Below are positions 1 to 7,555 of a DNA stretch of 8,393 bases, one piece after another. This stretch comes from Erysipelotrichia bacterium (GTDB lineage Bacteria; Bacillota_I; Bacilli_A; Erysipelotrichales; Erysipelotrichaceae), in NCBI GenBank assembly GCA_009916335.1, contig SAAR01000147.1, positions 1 to 8,393 of the forward strand, given 5' to 3'. A program made the translations under genes and the position numbers. Under the pieces are notes generated by a model. That model saw nothing but the letters and a program-made list of their open reading frames with translations, had not been told where the DNA came from and did not search any database. Position 1 is the stretch's first letter. Each line of letters begins with the position of its first letter.

Positions 1-1550
1 ATTGTATACTGTGTAGAATAAACATCATCTTCCACTTTAATAATCGGGCAAACATCAGAAATACTACGATCACTTAAAACAATCCCAGCGGCATGTGTTG
101 ATGCATGACGTGGTAAACCTTCTAATTTTTCCCCCATTGCGAATAGTGCACTGTATTGTTTGCTCGCTAAAATCATCTGTTTAAATTTACCTGATGATTC
201 ATAAACTGCTCGTAAGGTAATCTTAGGTGTATTAGGAATCATTTTTGTAATCATATCCACTTCTCGTATACTTATATTCATCGCACGAGCAACATCTCTT
301 AACACTTGTTTTGCTCCTAATGTACCAAAAGTAACAATATGTGCGACATGTTGTTCCCCATACAACTTTTTAACATAAGCGATGACTTCATCACGACGAT
401 CATCTGGAAAATCTATATCTATATCAGGCATGCTAATACGTTCAGGATTTAAAAAACGTTCAAATAATAAATCGTACTTAATCGGATCAACATGGGTAAT
501 TCCCAAACAATACGATACTAAAGAGCCTGCCGCACTTCCCCTACCTGGTCCTACATAAATAGATTGGGTTTTGGCATAACGAATAAAATCGTATACGATT
601 AAAAAATAATCAGCATACCCCATTTTTAAAATGATTTCCAATTCATAATTTAAACGCTTTATATAGACATCTAAAACTTGATGATTCAATCGCTTTTCTA
701 ATCCTTTACGACACAAACTTCGCAAATAAGTTTTTGAATCAACACCATATTTATTTTTAAAAACAGGTAAAGATACTTTCTTTAACTGCATCGTTACATT
801 ACATTTATTTGCAATTTCTTCCGCATTAGCAAGTTGTTGTTCACTATACAATGCTTGCATTTCTTGTTCGCTACGAAAATAACGTTTGCTACTAAAATGT
901 AAGGTTGGATCGTTTAATGTTTTTTGCTGATCTATCGCACATAACACTTTAAAGGCTTCTTCATCTTCACTACTTCCATAATAGATACGACTCAAAGCAA
1001 ATGTTTTCACTTGTAATGTATCACATATATTCACTAATAATTCATTTTTAATTTTCAACAAGCCTGAGTCATTCATAGCAATGGCAACATAAAAATCTTC
1101 AAAACTTTTTTTACAAGTTTCGATAAAATAAGTAATTTCCGTTTCATCATCATTTAATAACAACGATTGCAAATGATCATTACTTCCAGCTGTGGTAACA
1201 ATCAAATGCGAATCAAACTGCAAGAAATGTTCTAAAGTTAATTTTTCTTGACTTGTATTAATATAGGAAGATAGTTTTAATAATGAATGGTAACCTATAT
1301 CATCTTTTGCATAAGCAATAAAACCATATTCTTTTTCATGGTGAATACAGCAAATTTCTAAACCGTAAATTGCTTTTATCTTCGCTTTTTGACAACCATG
1401 GTAAAAAGCCATTGCCCCATGCATAACATTTTTATCAACAAGTGCCACTTGTTGACACCCATATTGTTTTGCATACGCAATAATATCATTAATTCTAAGT
1501 GTTGAATTTAATAATGTATAAGCACTTCTAACATGTAAATGTGTAACCAT
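1..1550 (-). CDS. dnaE: DNA polymerase III subunit alpha, DnaE type (N-terminal part, runs off left edge)
   Basis: This is the catalytic subunit of a C-family replicative DNA polymerase, acting at the replication fork. The frame is open from ATG 1548-1550 to base 1, giving 516 codons; the C-terminal half (rest of palm, fingers, beta-binding and later domains) lies outside the window. The N-terminus begins MVTHLHVRSAYTLL, the opening of the PHP domain, but later metal ligands look lost: the usual DHG is DKN near residue 47, so the PHP site is probably inactive, as is common in DnaE of Bacillota. The polymerase part shows GPGRGSAAGS at residues 334-343 and the catalytic aspartates in PDIDIDF starting at P375, followed by RHASTHAAG. 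In Bacillota, DnaE normally works beside PolC and extends primers on the lagging strand; that role is inferred from the family. The start is supported by AGAGGTGG six bases upstream and an extended -10 box close by. No frameshift was seen. Confidence 0.94.
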   Translation of the reverse strand, partial: MVTHLHVRSAYTLLNSTLRINDIIAYAKQYGCQQVALVDKNVMHGAMAFYHGCQKAKIKAIYGLEICCIHHEKEYGFIAYAKDDIGYHSLLKLSSYINTSQEKLTLEHFLQFDSHLIVTTAGSNDHLQSLLLNDDETEITYFIETCKKSFEDFYVAIAMNDSGLLKIKNELLVNICDTLQVKTFALSRIYYGSSEDEEAFKVLCAIDQQKTLNDPTLHFSSKRYFRSEQEMQALYSEQQLANAEEIANKCNVTMQLKKVSLPVFKNKYGVDSKTYLRSLCRKGLEKRLNHQVLDVYIKRLNYELEIILKMGYADYFLIVYDFIRYAKTQSIYVGPGRGSAAGSLVSYCLGITHVDPIKYDLLFERFLNPERISMPDIDIDFPDDRRDEVIAYVKKLYGEQHVAHIVTFGTLGAKQVLRDVARAMNISIREVDMITKMIPNTPKITLRAVYESSGKFKQMILASKQYSALFAMGEKLEGLPRHASTHAAGIVLSDRSISDVCPIIKVEDDVYSTQYT

Positions 1551-1553
1551 ATT

Positions 1554-1561
1554 CCACCTCT
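1554..1561 (-). promoter_or_regulatory. Ribosome binding site of dnaE
   Basis: On the minus strand AGAGGTGG ends three bases before the dnaE ATG, and its GAGG core is six bases away. This fixes the start of dnaE at 1550. Confidence 0.8.
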
Positions 1562-1567
1562 TTTTAA

Positions 1568-1576
1568 ATTATACCA
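1568..1576 (-). promoter_or_regulatory. Probable extended -10 promoter of dnaE
   Basis: The minus strand reads TGGTATAAT, a perfect extended -10 element (TGnTATAAT) for the main vegetative sigma factor. No good -35 box lies 16-18 bases upstream (the best candidate is an AT-rich ATTAAA), which fits the extended -10 type, where a -35 is less needed. Transcription would start near base 1561, leaving a leader of only about 11 bases, almost entirely ribosome binding site. The position between an upstream terminator and the dnaE start supports the call; the start point itself is inferred. Confidence 0.65.
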
Positions 1577-1751
1577 CGTTTTTATGTGCTTTTAATATGT
1601 AAGATGTAGAAGTGGATATATATCTTCAACAATGAAATAATACCCATTCTATCAAAACCATTCATTTAACTTGTGATCCTTGCCCCCTTTACCATTTGAA
1701 TAACAATACTATTTGTACACCCTCTTTTATTAGCAGATCAATTAGCCTATT

Positions 1752-1770
1752 TATCCTATTATAAAGGATA
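1752..1770. repeat. Short inverted repeat next to the terminator
   Basis: TATCCT and AGGATA form 6-bp arms around a 7-base AT loop. It is short, not followed by a T-tract on either strand, and could be chance in AT-rich DNA. An operator for dnaE is possible but unsupported. Confidence 0.25.
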
Positions 1771-1780
1771 TGACATAAAT

Positions 1781-1828
1781 AAAAAAAGGTAAATCTTTAC
1801 ATTTGAAATCAAATGTAAAACATTTACC
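1781..1828 (-). terminator. Rho-independent terminator of the smc-ftsY-ylxM-ackA-nrnA cluster
   Basis: A long hairpin lies 17 bases after the stop of the nrnA-like gene. Outer arms GGTAAAT/ATTTACC (1788-1794 and 1822-1828) enclose, after a 1-versus-2-base internal mismatch, a perfect 11-bp stem (TTTACATTTGA and its complement) around an AA loop. On the minus strand the hairpin is followed at once by seven T residues (plus-strand A tract 1781-1787), the classic arrangement. On the plus strand a T-run (1841-1846 and neighbouring bases) starts only about ten bases after the stem, so termination of plus-strand transcripts would be weak at best. Confidence 0.9.
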
Positions 1829-1844
1829 ATAATTAGTTGTTTTT

Positions 1845-2774
1845 TTAATCAAATAATGCATTAAAATCATCAACGATCGCATCAATATCTGTCAGTGATA
1901 ATTTTTTAACACCACATGCATTCTTATGACCACCACCATCATATTTAGCGGCTACTTCATTAATTGCGACTTGTTTAGAACGTAAACTACCATTATATAA
2001 AGGTTTCTCATAACTCGTATCCTCTGTAAATAAACAGTAAATTTCAAATTCATTCACATTCGCCATTGCAAACACTTTTTCTTTTGCTTGATTATAATTC
2101 ATTCCATATTTTTCATAATCTTTTGCCTCCATGATAGCGTAGGCAACTTTCCCCTTTAATATAACTTTATTTCTAATATCACTTACATAATTATATTCAG
2201 CCAAGCTCATACCACTTGTTTCTTGTTTTACTTCATTGACATTGACACCACAACTAACAAGATAAGCAGCTGCCAATAAAGTATTCGCCGTCGTATTGTT
2301 AGTCGTAAAATTAATGGAATCTGCAATTAATCCATAGTATAGATATTTTGCACATTGCTTGTTGATTGCTACATTACAACCTTGAAACATAAATGCTAAA
2401 AGTTCACAAGTGGCTGCAGCCTTAACATCTACATACGCTACTTGGGCATAATCCTCAACAACGATATGATGATCAATTTTAACGATTTTTTTAGCTGTTG
2501 TAAAGCGTTCATCATCAACCCTTGCTGCATCTGCTGTATCTAACACAATTGCTACTGAATTTTTGATTGTATCATCATCGACATGATCCACATCTGGAAA
2601 TAACTTTGCACAGCTGCCAACGCTATCTCCTAATGCATAAATTTTTTTGTCAGGGAAAGCTGTTTCTAAAAACAACTTCATACCAAATTGAGCTCCTAGT
2701 GCATCTTGATCTGCGATTTGATGACGAAAGATTGTTACCACATCAAAAGGCTGTACTATTTCTAAAATATTCAT
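1845..2774 (-). CDS. nrnA: DHH/DHHA1 phosphoesterase, NrnA-like nanoRNase/pAp phosphatase
   Basis: A 309-residue protein, close to the 313 of Bacillus subtilis NrnA. Family members are cytoplasmic manganese-dependent enzymes that degrade very short RNAs (nanoRNA) and dephosphorylate 3'-phosphoadenosine 5'-phosphate. Visible motifs: metal-binding H18, D22 and D24 in FRHQIADQDALG (the family more often has HxxPDxDAxGS, so this copy is slightly divergent); LDTAD with D79; the signature DHH at 101-103 in KIDHHIV; and the substrate-binding GGGHKNACG of the C-terminal DHHA1 domain from residue 280. The start codon is three bases after the ackA stop. Its ribosome binding site is weak (AGGG about 11 bases upstream, inside the end of ackA), so translation is probably coupled to ackA. 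It is the last gene before the terminator. The exact substrate is inferred from the family; a related DHH-DHHA1 phosphodiesterase is the main alternative. Confidence 0.88.
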   Translation of the reverse strand: MNILEIVQPFDVVTIFRHQIADQDALGAQFGMKLFLETAFPDKKIYALGDSVGSCAKLFPDVDHVDDDTIKNSVAIVLDTADAARVDDERFTTAKKIVKIDHHIVVEDYAQVAYVDVKAAATCELLAFMFQGCNVAINKQCAKYLYYGLIADSINFTTNNTTANTLLAAAYLVSCGVNVNEVKQETSGMSLAEYNYVSDIRNKVILKGKVAYAIMEAKDYEKYGMNYNQAKEKVFAMANVNEFEIYCLFTEDTSYEKPLYNGSLRSKQVAINEVAAKYDGGGHKNACGVKKLSLTDIDAIVDDFNALFD

Positions 2775-2777
2775 TGT

Positions 2778-3974
2778 TTAAAACCCTAAAATTTTAAAAC
2801 AATCACGAGCGATCATCACTTCTTCATTGGTAGGAATTAAGAATACTTTTGTTTTTGAATTTGCTTTTGATAACTCCGCCTCTTTGCCTCGCAATCCATC
2901 GTTTTTTTCAAAATCAAAATCAATATTTAATGTGGCACTTAATTTTCGACAAACTTTAGCTCTTGTTTCACAATCGTTTTCACCAATTCCTGCAGTAAAG
3001 ACAATTGCATCACAACCTTCTAATTGTGCATAGTACGAACCAACCGTCTGTACTACACGATTCACAAAAATGCGTAGTGCTAAATCGGCACGATAATTTC
3101 CTTCTTCAATTGCTTTACTAATATCACGACCATCACTAGATACACCAGAAACACCTAATAATCCTGATTTTTTATTTAAATATGTATCCATTTCTTTTGG
3201 TGTACAGTTTAATTTTTCCATCATATAAGGTACAATTGCTGGATCAATATCCCCACAACGAGTCCCCATCATAACACCTCCTAATGGTGTAAAACCCATT
3301 GATGTATTGACACATTTTCCACCATCAACAGCAGAAATAGAAGCTCCACCACCTAAATGACAAGTAATGATTTTTGTATCCTTAATATCTTTACCCAACA
3401 TTACAGCACATCTTTCAGACACATATTGATGAGAAGTACCATGTGCACCATAACGTCTTACTTTATAGTCTGTATACCATTCATAAGGAACAGCAAAAAT
3501 GTATGAATCATCAGCTATTGTTTGATGAAATGCTGTATCATAAGTAAAAGTATGTTTACAATGTGGTAAGTTTTCTCTAAACGCACGATACCCAATCAAT
3601 GCTCCTGGATTATGTAAAGGAGCTAAGGCACATAATTCTTCAACCTTTGCCTCTACATCTTCATCAACAGCAGTTGAACTAGAGAAATACTCCCCACCAT
3701 GCACAATACGATGTCCTGCACCTTTAATTTCATCAAGATCATTTACGATTTTGTGTTCAACTAATGCATTTAACAATAATGAAACTGCTTTTGAATGATC
3801 TTTAACAGGCAATGTTTCACTTACCTTTTCCCCATTCACACTAATCGTAAAAATAGCATCATCAAAACCTATTCTTTCCACAATTCCATTTGTTAAAACT
3901 TTTTCCTCTGGCATTTCATATAATTGAAACTTCAAAGAAGAACTTCCTGCATTTACTGAAATAATTTTTGTCAT
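2778..3974 (-). CDS. ackA: Acetate kinase
   Basis: Acetate kinase interconverts acetyl phosphate + ADP and acetate + ATP in the cytoplasm, the ATP-yielding step of fermentation to acetate. The 398-residue length is normal. The ASKHA-fold motifs are all present: VNAGSSSLKFQ (N8) at the N-terminus, GHRIVHGGE (R89), YDTAFH (D146), GAHGTSH (H178), HLGGGAS, MGTRCGDIDP (R239), FTAGIGEND near 327-334 and PTNEEVMIARD (E384) at the C-terminus. These match the substrate, metal and transition-state residues known from Methanosarcina AckA. An excellent ribosome binding site (AGGAGG, five bases before ATG 3972-3974) suggests high expression. The gene begins 12 bases after ylxM ends and stops three bases before the nrnA-like gene. 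No phosphotransacetylase gene (pta), the usual partner, is in the window. Confidence 0.98.
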   Translation of the reverse strand: MTKIISVNAGSSSLKFQLYEMPEEKVLTNGIVERIGFDDAIFTISVNGEKVSETLPVKDHSKAVSLLLNALVEHKIVNDLDEIKGAGHRIVHGGEYFSSSTAVDEDVEAKVEELCALAPLHNPGALIGYRAFRENLPHCKHTFTYDTAFHQTIADDSYIFAVPYEWYTDYKVRRYGAHGTSHQYVSERCAVMLGKDIKDTKIITCHLGGGASISAVDGGKCVNTSMGFTPLGGVMMGTRCGDIDPAIVPYMMEKLNCTPKEMDTYLNKKSGLLGVSGVSSDGRDISKAIEEGNYRADLALRIFVNRVVQTVGSYYAQLEGCDAIVFTAGIGENDCETRAKVCRKLSATLNIDFDFEKNDGLRGKEAELSKANSKTKVFLIPTNEEVMIARDCFKILGF

Positions 3975-3979
3975 AATTT

Positions 3980-3985
3980 CCTCCT
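3980..3985 (-). promoter_or_regulatory. Strong ribosome binding site of ackA
   Basis: A perfect AGGAGG lies in the 12-base gap between the ylxM stop and ackA, five bases before the ATG. It is the best such site in the cluster and may let ackA be translated more strongly than its upstream partners from a shared transcript. Confidence 0.85.
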
Positions 3986-3986
3986 A

Positions 3987-4304
3987 CTATTCATTGTTAA
4001 TCAGTTTATTTGTTATTGCATCTACCTGTTCAATCTGCAATGCTTGCAACGCTTCATATAAAAGTGTTCGCTCATGAAACTTTTGAACAAGATGTAATTT
4101 TTCTTCATAATGTGTTAAAGTTGCTTCTACTCGTTTAACTAAATCAGCAACCGCACTTCTTGTGATACTTAGATTGTCTGCAATTTCTTTTAATGAATAA
4201 TCTTCTCTAAAATACATATTCATCACTTCTCTTTGCTTATCGGTTAATAAGTTTTCATACCAATCTAAATATTCATTCATCAATTCATATTGATTACTTT
4301 TCAT
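3987..4304 (-). CDS. ylxM: YlxM family putative DNA-binding protein (UPF0122), SRP-associated
   Basis: A 105-residue cytoplasmic protein of the YlxM/p13 family, which in Bacillota is encoded beside the signal recognition particle genes ffh or ftsY. The sequence shows a sigma-70 region 4-like helix-turn-helix: LLTDKQREVMNMYFREDYS followed by the recognition part SLKEIADNLSITRSAVADLVKR at about residues 37-58, then a charged helical tail. YlxM of Streptococcus has been linked to the SRP pathway; whether it binds DNA is not settled. Its ATG (4302-4304) lies inside the end of ftsY, an 11-base overlap, with AAGGA about ten bases upstream, so it is co-transcribed and probably translationally coupled. 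Here ackA follows instead of the more usual ffh. Confidence 0.9.
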   Translation of the reverse strand: MKSNQYELMNEYLDWYENLLTDKQREVMNMYFREDYSLKEIADNLSITRSAVADLVKRVEATLTHYEEKLHLVQKFHERTLLYEALQALQIEQVDAITNKLINNE

Positions 4305-5268
4305 CTTCCATCAATCCTTCACTTAAACCATACAAATAAGTTTCAATGTCAAATGGTCTTAGATCATCTTCTTTTTCTCCTAATCCAATGTATTTTACTT
4401 CTAACCCTAACAAATCACGAATAGCAATGACAATTCCTCCTTTTGCCGTACCATCGAGTTTTGTTAAAATAATCCCTGTTACATTCGTCGCTTCTAAGAA
4501 TACTTCTGCTTGTGAAATACCATTTTGTCCTGTTGTAGCATCTAGCACTAACCAAACATGTGCAGGTTGATTGGCAATTTCTTTTGCAATGACTTTATGC
4601 ATCTTGCTTAATTCTTTCATTAGATTGACTTTATTTTGTAACCGTCCTGCTGTATCTCCTATCAACACATCAATATTGTGTTCTTTCGCATAGCGACAAC
4701 CATCAACTAATGCTGCACTTGGATCTCCATTTTCTCTTCCCATAATACAAGGAATGCCTAGTTTATCAGCCCAGCGTTTTAATTGATCAATCGCTCCTGC
4801 ACGAAAGGTATCTGCCGCAACAACAGCCACACTTTTCCCCTCGTCCATAAAACGTTTTGCCAATTTAGCCGTTGTAGTTGTTTTTCCACTACCATTCACA
4901 CCGACCATCAAAATCACCGTAGGTCCTTCTGTATTGTAGACAAATTCTTGCTCATCTTGTGCATGATACAACTCACTCATCACTTCAATTAAACACTCAT
5001 TGATTTCATTCATTGTTTTCAATTTTTGATCCATTGCACGATTTTCCACTTCATCAACAATTTTCTGTGCTGTTTTCACACCAATGTCTGCTTCTAATAA
5101 AACAATCATCAAATCTTCAAGAAAGGCTTCATCAACACCTGCAAAATTTCGTGTCAACTTTCTTACTTTTTCGGCAAAAGAAGAGCGTGATTTGCTAAGA
5201 CCACTTAAATAAATATCTTTATCATCTTTTGATGAAAATGTATTTTTTAACTTTGAAAATATACCCAT
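4294..5268 (-). CDS. ftsY: Signal recognition particle receptor FtsY (SRP GTPase)
   Basis: FtsY is the membrane-associated receptor that pairs with Ffh to deliver ribosomes making membrane proteins to the Sec translocon. The 324-residue protein is a short form: a basic, amphipathic start ([11 protein letters not shown]) suited to membrane contact, the helical N domain to about residue 105, and the G domain with no long acidic A domain. SRP-GTPase motifs are all present: G1 GVNGSGKTTTT at 123-133, DTFRAGA at 153-159, the GDPSAA loop, G3 DTAGR at 205-209, G4 TKLD at 269-272 and the closing GLGE at 295-298 before DDLRPF. The start codon overlaps the smc stop by one base (TAATG on the minus strand), with GAGGTG about eight bases upstream, so it is translated in step with smc. 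The smc-ftsY pair is a conserved Bacillota order. Confidence 0.97.
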   Translation of the reverse strand: MGIFSKLKNTFSSKDDKDIYLSGLSKSRSSFAEKVRKLTRNFAGVDEAFLEDLMIVLLEADIGVKTAQKIVDEVENRAMDQKLKTMNEINECLIEVMSELYHAQDEQEFVYNTEGPTVILMVGVNGSGKTTTTAKLAKRFMDEGKSVAVVAADTFRAGAIDQLKRWADKLGIPCIMGRENGDPSAALVDGCRYAKEHNIDVLIGDTAGRLQNKVNLMKELSKMHKVIAKEIANQPAHVWLVLDATTGQNGISQAEVFLEATNVTGIILTKLDGTAKGGIVIAIRDLLGLEVKYIGLGEKEDDLRPFDIETYLYGLSEGLMEDEK

Positions 5269-7472
5269 TACGCTTTCACCTCATCTTTCTCTACATAATT
5301 CATTGCATCCTGTAAGTTCACTTTCAAAAACTGCGATACCCCATTCTTCTTCATAGTAACTCCATATAAAGAATCACATTGTGCCATCGTACCAGGACGA
5401 TGTGTAACAATAATAAATTGAGAATCTCCTCTAAAACGTGAAATATATTTTGCAAAACGTTCGACATTTGCTTGATCCAATGCCGCTTCTACCTCATCAA
5501 AAATACATAATGGTACCGTTCTTGCTTTTAAGATAGCGAACAATACACACATAGCAATCATCGACTTTTCACCACCTGATAATAACTGCATAGACTTTAC
5601 ATCTTTCCCTGGTGGTTGTGCATTGATCTCAATTCCAGAATTTAAAATATCCTCAGGATCACTTAAGAACAATTTTGCCTTTCCTCCACCAAACAACGAT
5701 TTAAACGTATCATCTAATTCATCATTAATTTTATCAAACATCTCTTTGAATTGCACTTTCATAACATCGTCCATTTCATCAATGGCACTCAGTATCTTAT
5801 CTTTTGCCTCATTCAATTCATCTCGCTGTGAAGTCAGCATTTCATAACGTTCACTTACTTCTTCATACTCTGCTGGTGCATCTAAATTCACATTTCCTAA
5901 ACGTGTAATCTCATCACGCAAACGCAATACATCGGCTCTTGCTTGTTCCATATCTTGCTCTTCTTTTAATTCTTTCGCATGTTCAAACGTCATCTCATAA
6001 GTACTGGATAAACGACTTAGTGCATTTTCTAAGTTTGTTTCTGCTTTTGCTAATTGAATATCCTGTTCTTTTTCAATATTTAAAACAACACTTAAATCAC
6101 GACGTGTCATACGAATATTCGCTTCTCGCTTTTCTACTTCACTTCCTAATTTATATCGTTTTTCTCGTTTATTTGATAAATCATTCGATATTTCATCACG
6201 CTTTGAATACTGATTAGACAACTGCACTACTAAATCATCTGTTTCCACAGCTTCCTCATTTTCTAAATGTTCAGGATTCAACTGTTCATATTCATCTTTT
6301 AGTTTATCATATTTCGCTTTTTTCGCATCTAAAACTGGTTGTAATTGTGCCATTGCCAATTGCATCTGCACTATTTTATCATCTACTTCCCTCTTTTGAC
6401 GATCTTGGATATTTAATTTACTCTTTACTTGCTCAAAAATGACAAGTTGCTCCTCTAAGATAGCTCTTACCTGTTTTAATTCACTTTCTATCGTTAATGG
6501 TGAATACGCATCTTTTACTTTACCACCACTCATACTTCCACCTTTATGAACTACATCACCATCTAAAGTAATGATTTTGTAACGATACTTCAACAATGCT
6601 GCTAATTCATTTGCGTGTTTTAACTCATCACAAATAATAACATTTCCAAGCAACGAATCATTCACAATCCTAAATTCTTCATCACAACTAATAAATTCAT
6701 TCGCACACCCTAAAAAGCCTTCACTGTTTTTACAAACAATTAAATCATCTTCATTAATCCATCTTGGCTTTAATACGGTTAATGGTAAAAAAGTTGCTCG
6801 ACCACTTTGATTCTTTTTTAAATAGTGAATCGCATGACGTGCACTTTCACTATCCACACTAACAATATGATACAACGCAGCTCCTAATGCATTTGATATA
6901 GCTTGCTCATAATTTTCATGTGGTTTCAATAATTGAGAAATGACTCCTTTTATCCCATACAAAGATTTTTTTGCCTGCATAATGGCTTTGACTCCTTGCT
7001 GATGATTAAATGGTTGTTTCAACAAATTGCTCAATACTTCTTTACGATTTTCCAATTTATTCAAATAGGAATATGTCTTATTATTTTGCACTTGCAAATC
7101 ATTTACATCATTTTCTAATTGACTTGCTTTTTCCTTTAACAAGGACAAATCTGTCTTTGCATCACTTACACGCTTTTCACGATCTTGATATTCATATAAC
7201 GCTTCCTGCATCATTGCTTTTAACTGTTTCATTTTTTCTTTGTTAGAAGCAAATTCCAATGCATATTTACGTTTCTCATCTAATTCTACCTTACGGCTTT
7301 CCAACGCTGAAATCTCATTCACTACTTCCATAAAACGTGTCTGTAAACGATGAATTTCTCCATCTACTCCGCCACCACCCAGTAAGGTTGAGTTAGCAGC
7401 ATTCACTATGACATCAACATTCAGGGTTGTAATATCAGCGACAATAGCTTTCATAGCGCGACTCAAAGACAT
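5268..7472 (-). CDS. smc: Chromosome segregation protein SMC, N-terminal part missing and replaced by a macro-domain start (chimeric frame)
   Basis: SMC dimers with ScpA and ScpB organise and help separate bacterial chromosomes. From about 7358 leftwards this is true SMC: coiled coil, the hinge domain (from [14 protein letters not shown] to GGSMSGGK, about residues 160-318), a second long coiled coil, then the C-terminal ATPase half with signature [12 protein letters not shown], Walker [13 protein letters not shown] and the IVTHRPGTM switch. The frame has about 734 residues against roughly 1,180 for the family. The Walker A half and most of the first coiled coil, about 370-380 residues, are absent, so this product could not form a working ATPase alone. 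The first ~38 residues instead belong to a macro-domain protein (see that entry). I chose ATG 7470-7472 because AGAAGG sits five bases upstream; the frame can be read from GTG 7476-7478, but that codon lies inside the ribosome binding site. The true smc start is not in the window. The stop overlaps the ftsY start. Confidence 0.9.
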   Translation of the reverse strand: MSLSRAMKAIVADITTLNVDVIVNAANSTLLGGGGVDGEIHRLQTRFMEVVNEISALESRKVELDEKRKYALEFASNKEKMKQLKAMMQEALYEYQDREKRVSDAKTDLSLLKEKASQLENDVNDLQVQNNKTYSYLNKLENRKEVLSNLLKQPFNHQQGVKAIMQAKKSLYGIKGVISQLLKPHENYEQAISNALGAALYHIVSVDSESARHAIHYLKKNQSGRATFLPLTVLKPRWINEDDLIVCKNSEGFLGCANEFISCDEEFRIVNDSLLGNVIICDELKHANELAALLKYRYKIITLDGDVVHKGGSMSGGKVKDAYSPLTIESELKQVRAILEEQLVIFEQVKSKLNIQDRQKREVDDKIVQMQLAMAQLQPVLDAKKAKYDKLKDEYEQLNPEHLENEEAVETDDLVVQLSNQYSKRDEISNDLSNKREKRYKLGSEVEKREANIRMTRRDLSVVLNIEKEQDIQLAKAETNLENALSRLSSTYEMTFEHAKELKEEQDMEQARADVLRLRDEITRLGNVNLDAPAEYEEVSERYEMLTSQRDELNEAKDKILSAIDEMDDVMKVQFKEMFDKINDELDDTFKSLFGGGKAKLFLSDPEDILNSGIEINAQPPGKDVKSMQLLSGGEKSMIAMCVLFAILKARTVPLCIFDEVEAALDQANVERFAKYISRFRGDSQFIIVTHRPGTMAQCDSLYGVTMKKNGVSQFLKVNLQDAMNYVEKDEVKA
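7347..7361. other. Chimeric junction between two genomes
   Basis: Right of this point the sequence is a macro-domain gene and moderate-GC DNA; left of it is the low-GC smc cluster. The switch falls in the codons G-E-I-H-R. Macro domains have GxIHR here, and the SMC coiled coil could naturally read EIHRLQ, so the two parents may share a short stretch such as ATTCATCG. That is what an assembly or amplification join at a microhomology would look like. The exact base cannot be fixed without the parental sequences. Confidence 0.75.
7359..7472 (-). pseudogene. Macro-domain protein (ADP-ribose binding/deacetylase, YmdB-like), first ~38 codons only
   Basis: Macro domains bind ADP-ribose, and the YmdB/MacroD type removes the acetyl group from O-acetyl-ADP-ribose or ADP-ribose from proteins. 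Reading from ATG 7470-7472, or from the inner ATG 7452-7454, the frame gives [20 protein letters not shown] followed by GGGGVDG. This is the hallmark first third of the domain, including the catalytic-type asparagines of NAAN and the aspartate of GVDG. In the family GVDG is followed by AIHRAAGP and some 130 more residues. Here it is followed by EIHRLQTRF and SMC coiled coil, so the domain is cut and cannot fold. It has its own good ribosome binding site (AGAAGGTG) and a base composition like the gene to its right. It is therefore probably the start of an intact gene in another genome. Whether the natural start is 7472 or 7454 is open. Confidence 0.75.
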
Positions 7473-7475
7473 AAA

Positions 7476-7483
7476 CACCTTCT
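7476..7483 (-). promoter_or_regulatory. Ribosome binding site of the macro-domain frame
   Basis: The minus strand reads AGAAGGTG followed by TTTATG, placing the AGAAGG core five bases from ATG 7470-7472. This decides the start of the chimeric frame in favour of 7472 over the overlapping GTG. Confidence 0.6.
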
Positions 7484-7555
7484 GCCGGCCAAGCCTGAAG
7501 AAAAAAAGCGCAAATTAAAAAGTGTATTCACAAACATTACTTACATTCAGAGCGC

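Larger units (their letters stand above)
1551..1780. other. Intergenic region between the operon terminator and dnaE
   Basis: About 230 AT-rich bases separate the terminator after the nrnA-like gene from the dnaE start. Apart from the dnaE promoter and ribosome binding site at its left end and a short inverted repeat near its right end, I see no gene, RNA gene or clear regulatory motif. A 27-codon frame on the minus strand (1665-1582) has no convincing ribosome binding site and was rejected. Confidence 0.6.

Noticed and set aside
1582..1665. 27-codon open frame on the minus strand upstream of dnaE
   Set aside because: It has no well-spaced ribosome binding site, no recognisable peptide features, and overlaps the dnaE promoter; AT-rich intergenic DNA readily gives frames of this size.
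2567..2797. Plus-strand open frame of 76 codons opposite the nrnA-like gene
   Set aside because: It lies antisense to a gene with clear catalytic motifs, and its product has low-complexity, frame-shadow composition.
5623..7246. Several plus-strand open frames of 61-92 codons opposite smc
   Set aside because: All are antisense to the SMC coding sequence, rich in Leu/Ser/Phe as expected of reverse complements of coiled coil codons, and lack ribosome binding sites.
7268..7472. Genuine new SMC-like protein with an ADP-ribose sensing macro domain
   Set aside because: The macro part is only about 38 residues, too short to fold or bind ADP-ribose, and SMC lacks its Walker A half; composition changes at the same point.
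7501..7555. Possible rho-independent terminator after the phospholipase-like gene (GCGC followed by seven T on the minus strand)
   Set aside because: The only pairing partner for GCGC before the T-tract is a GCGC some 40 bases away near the stop codon, and inner pairings are 3-4 bp; too weak to call.
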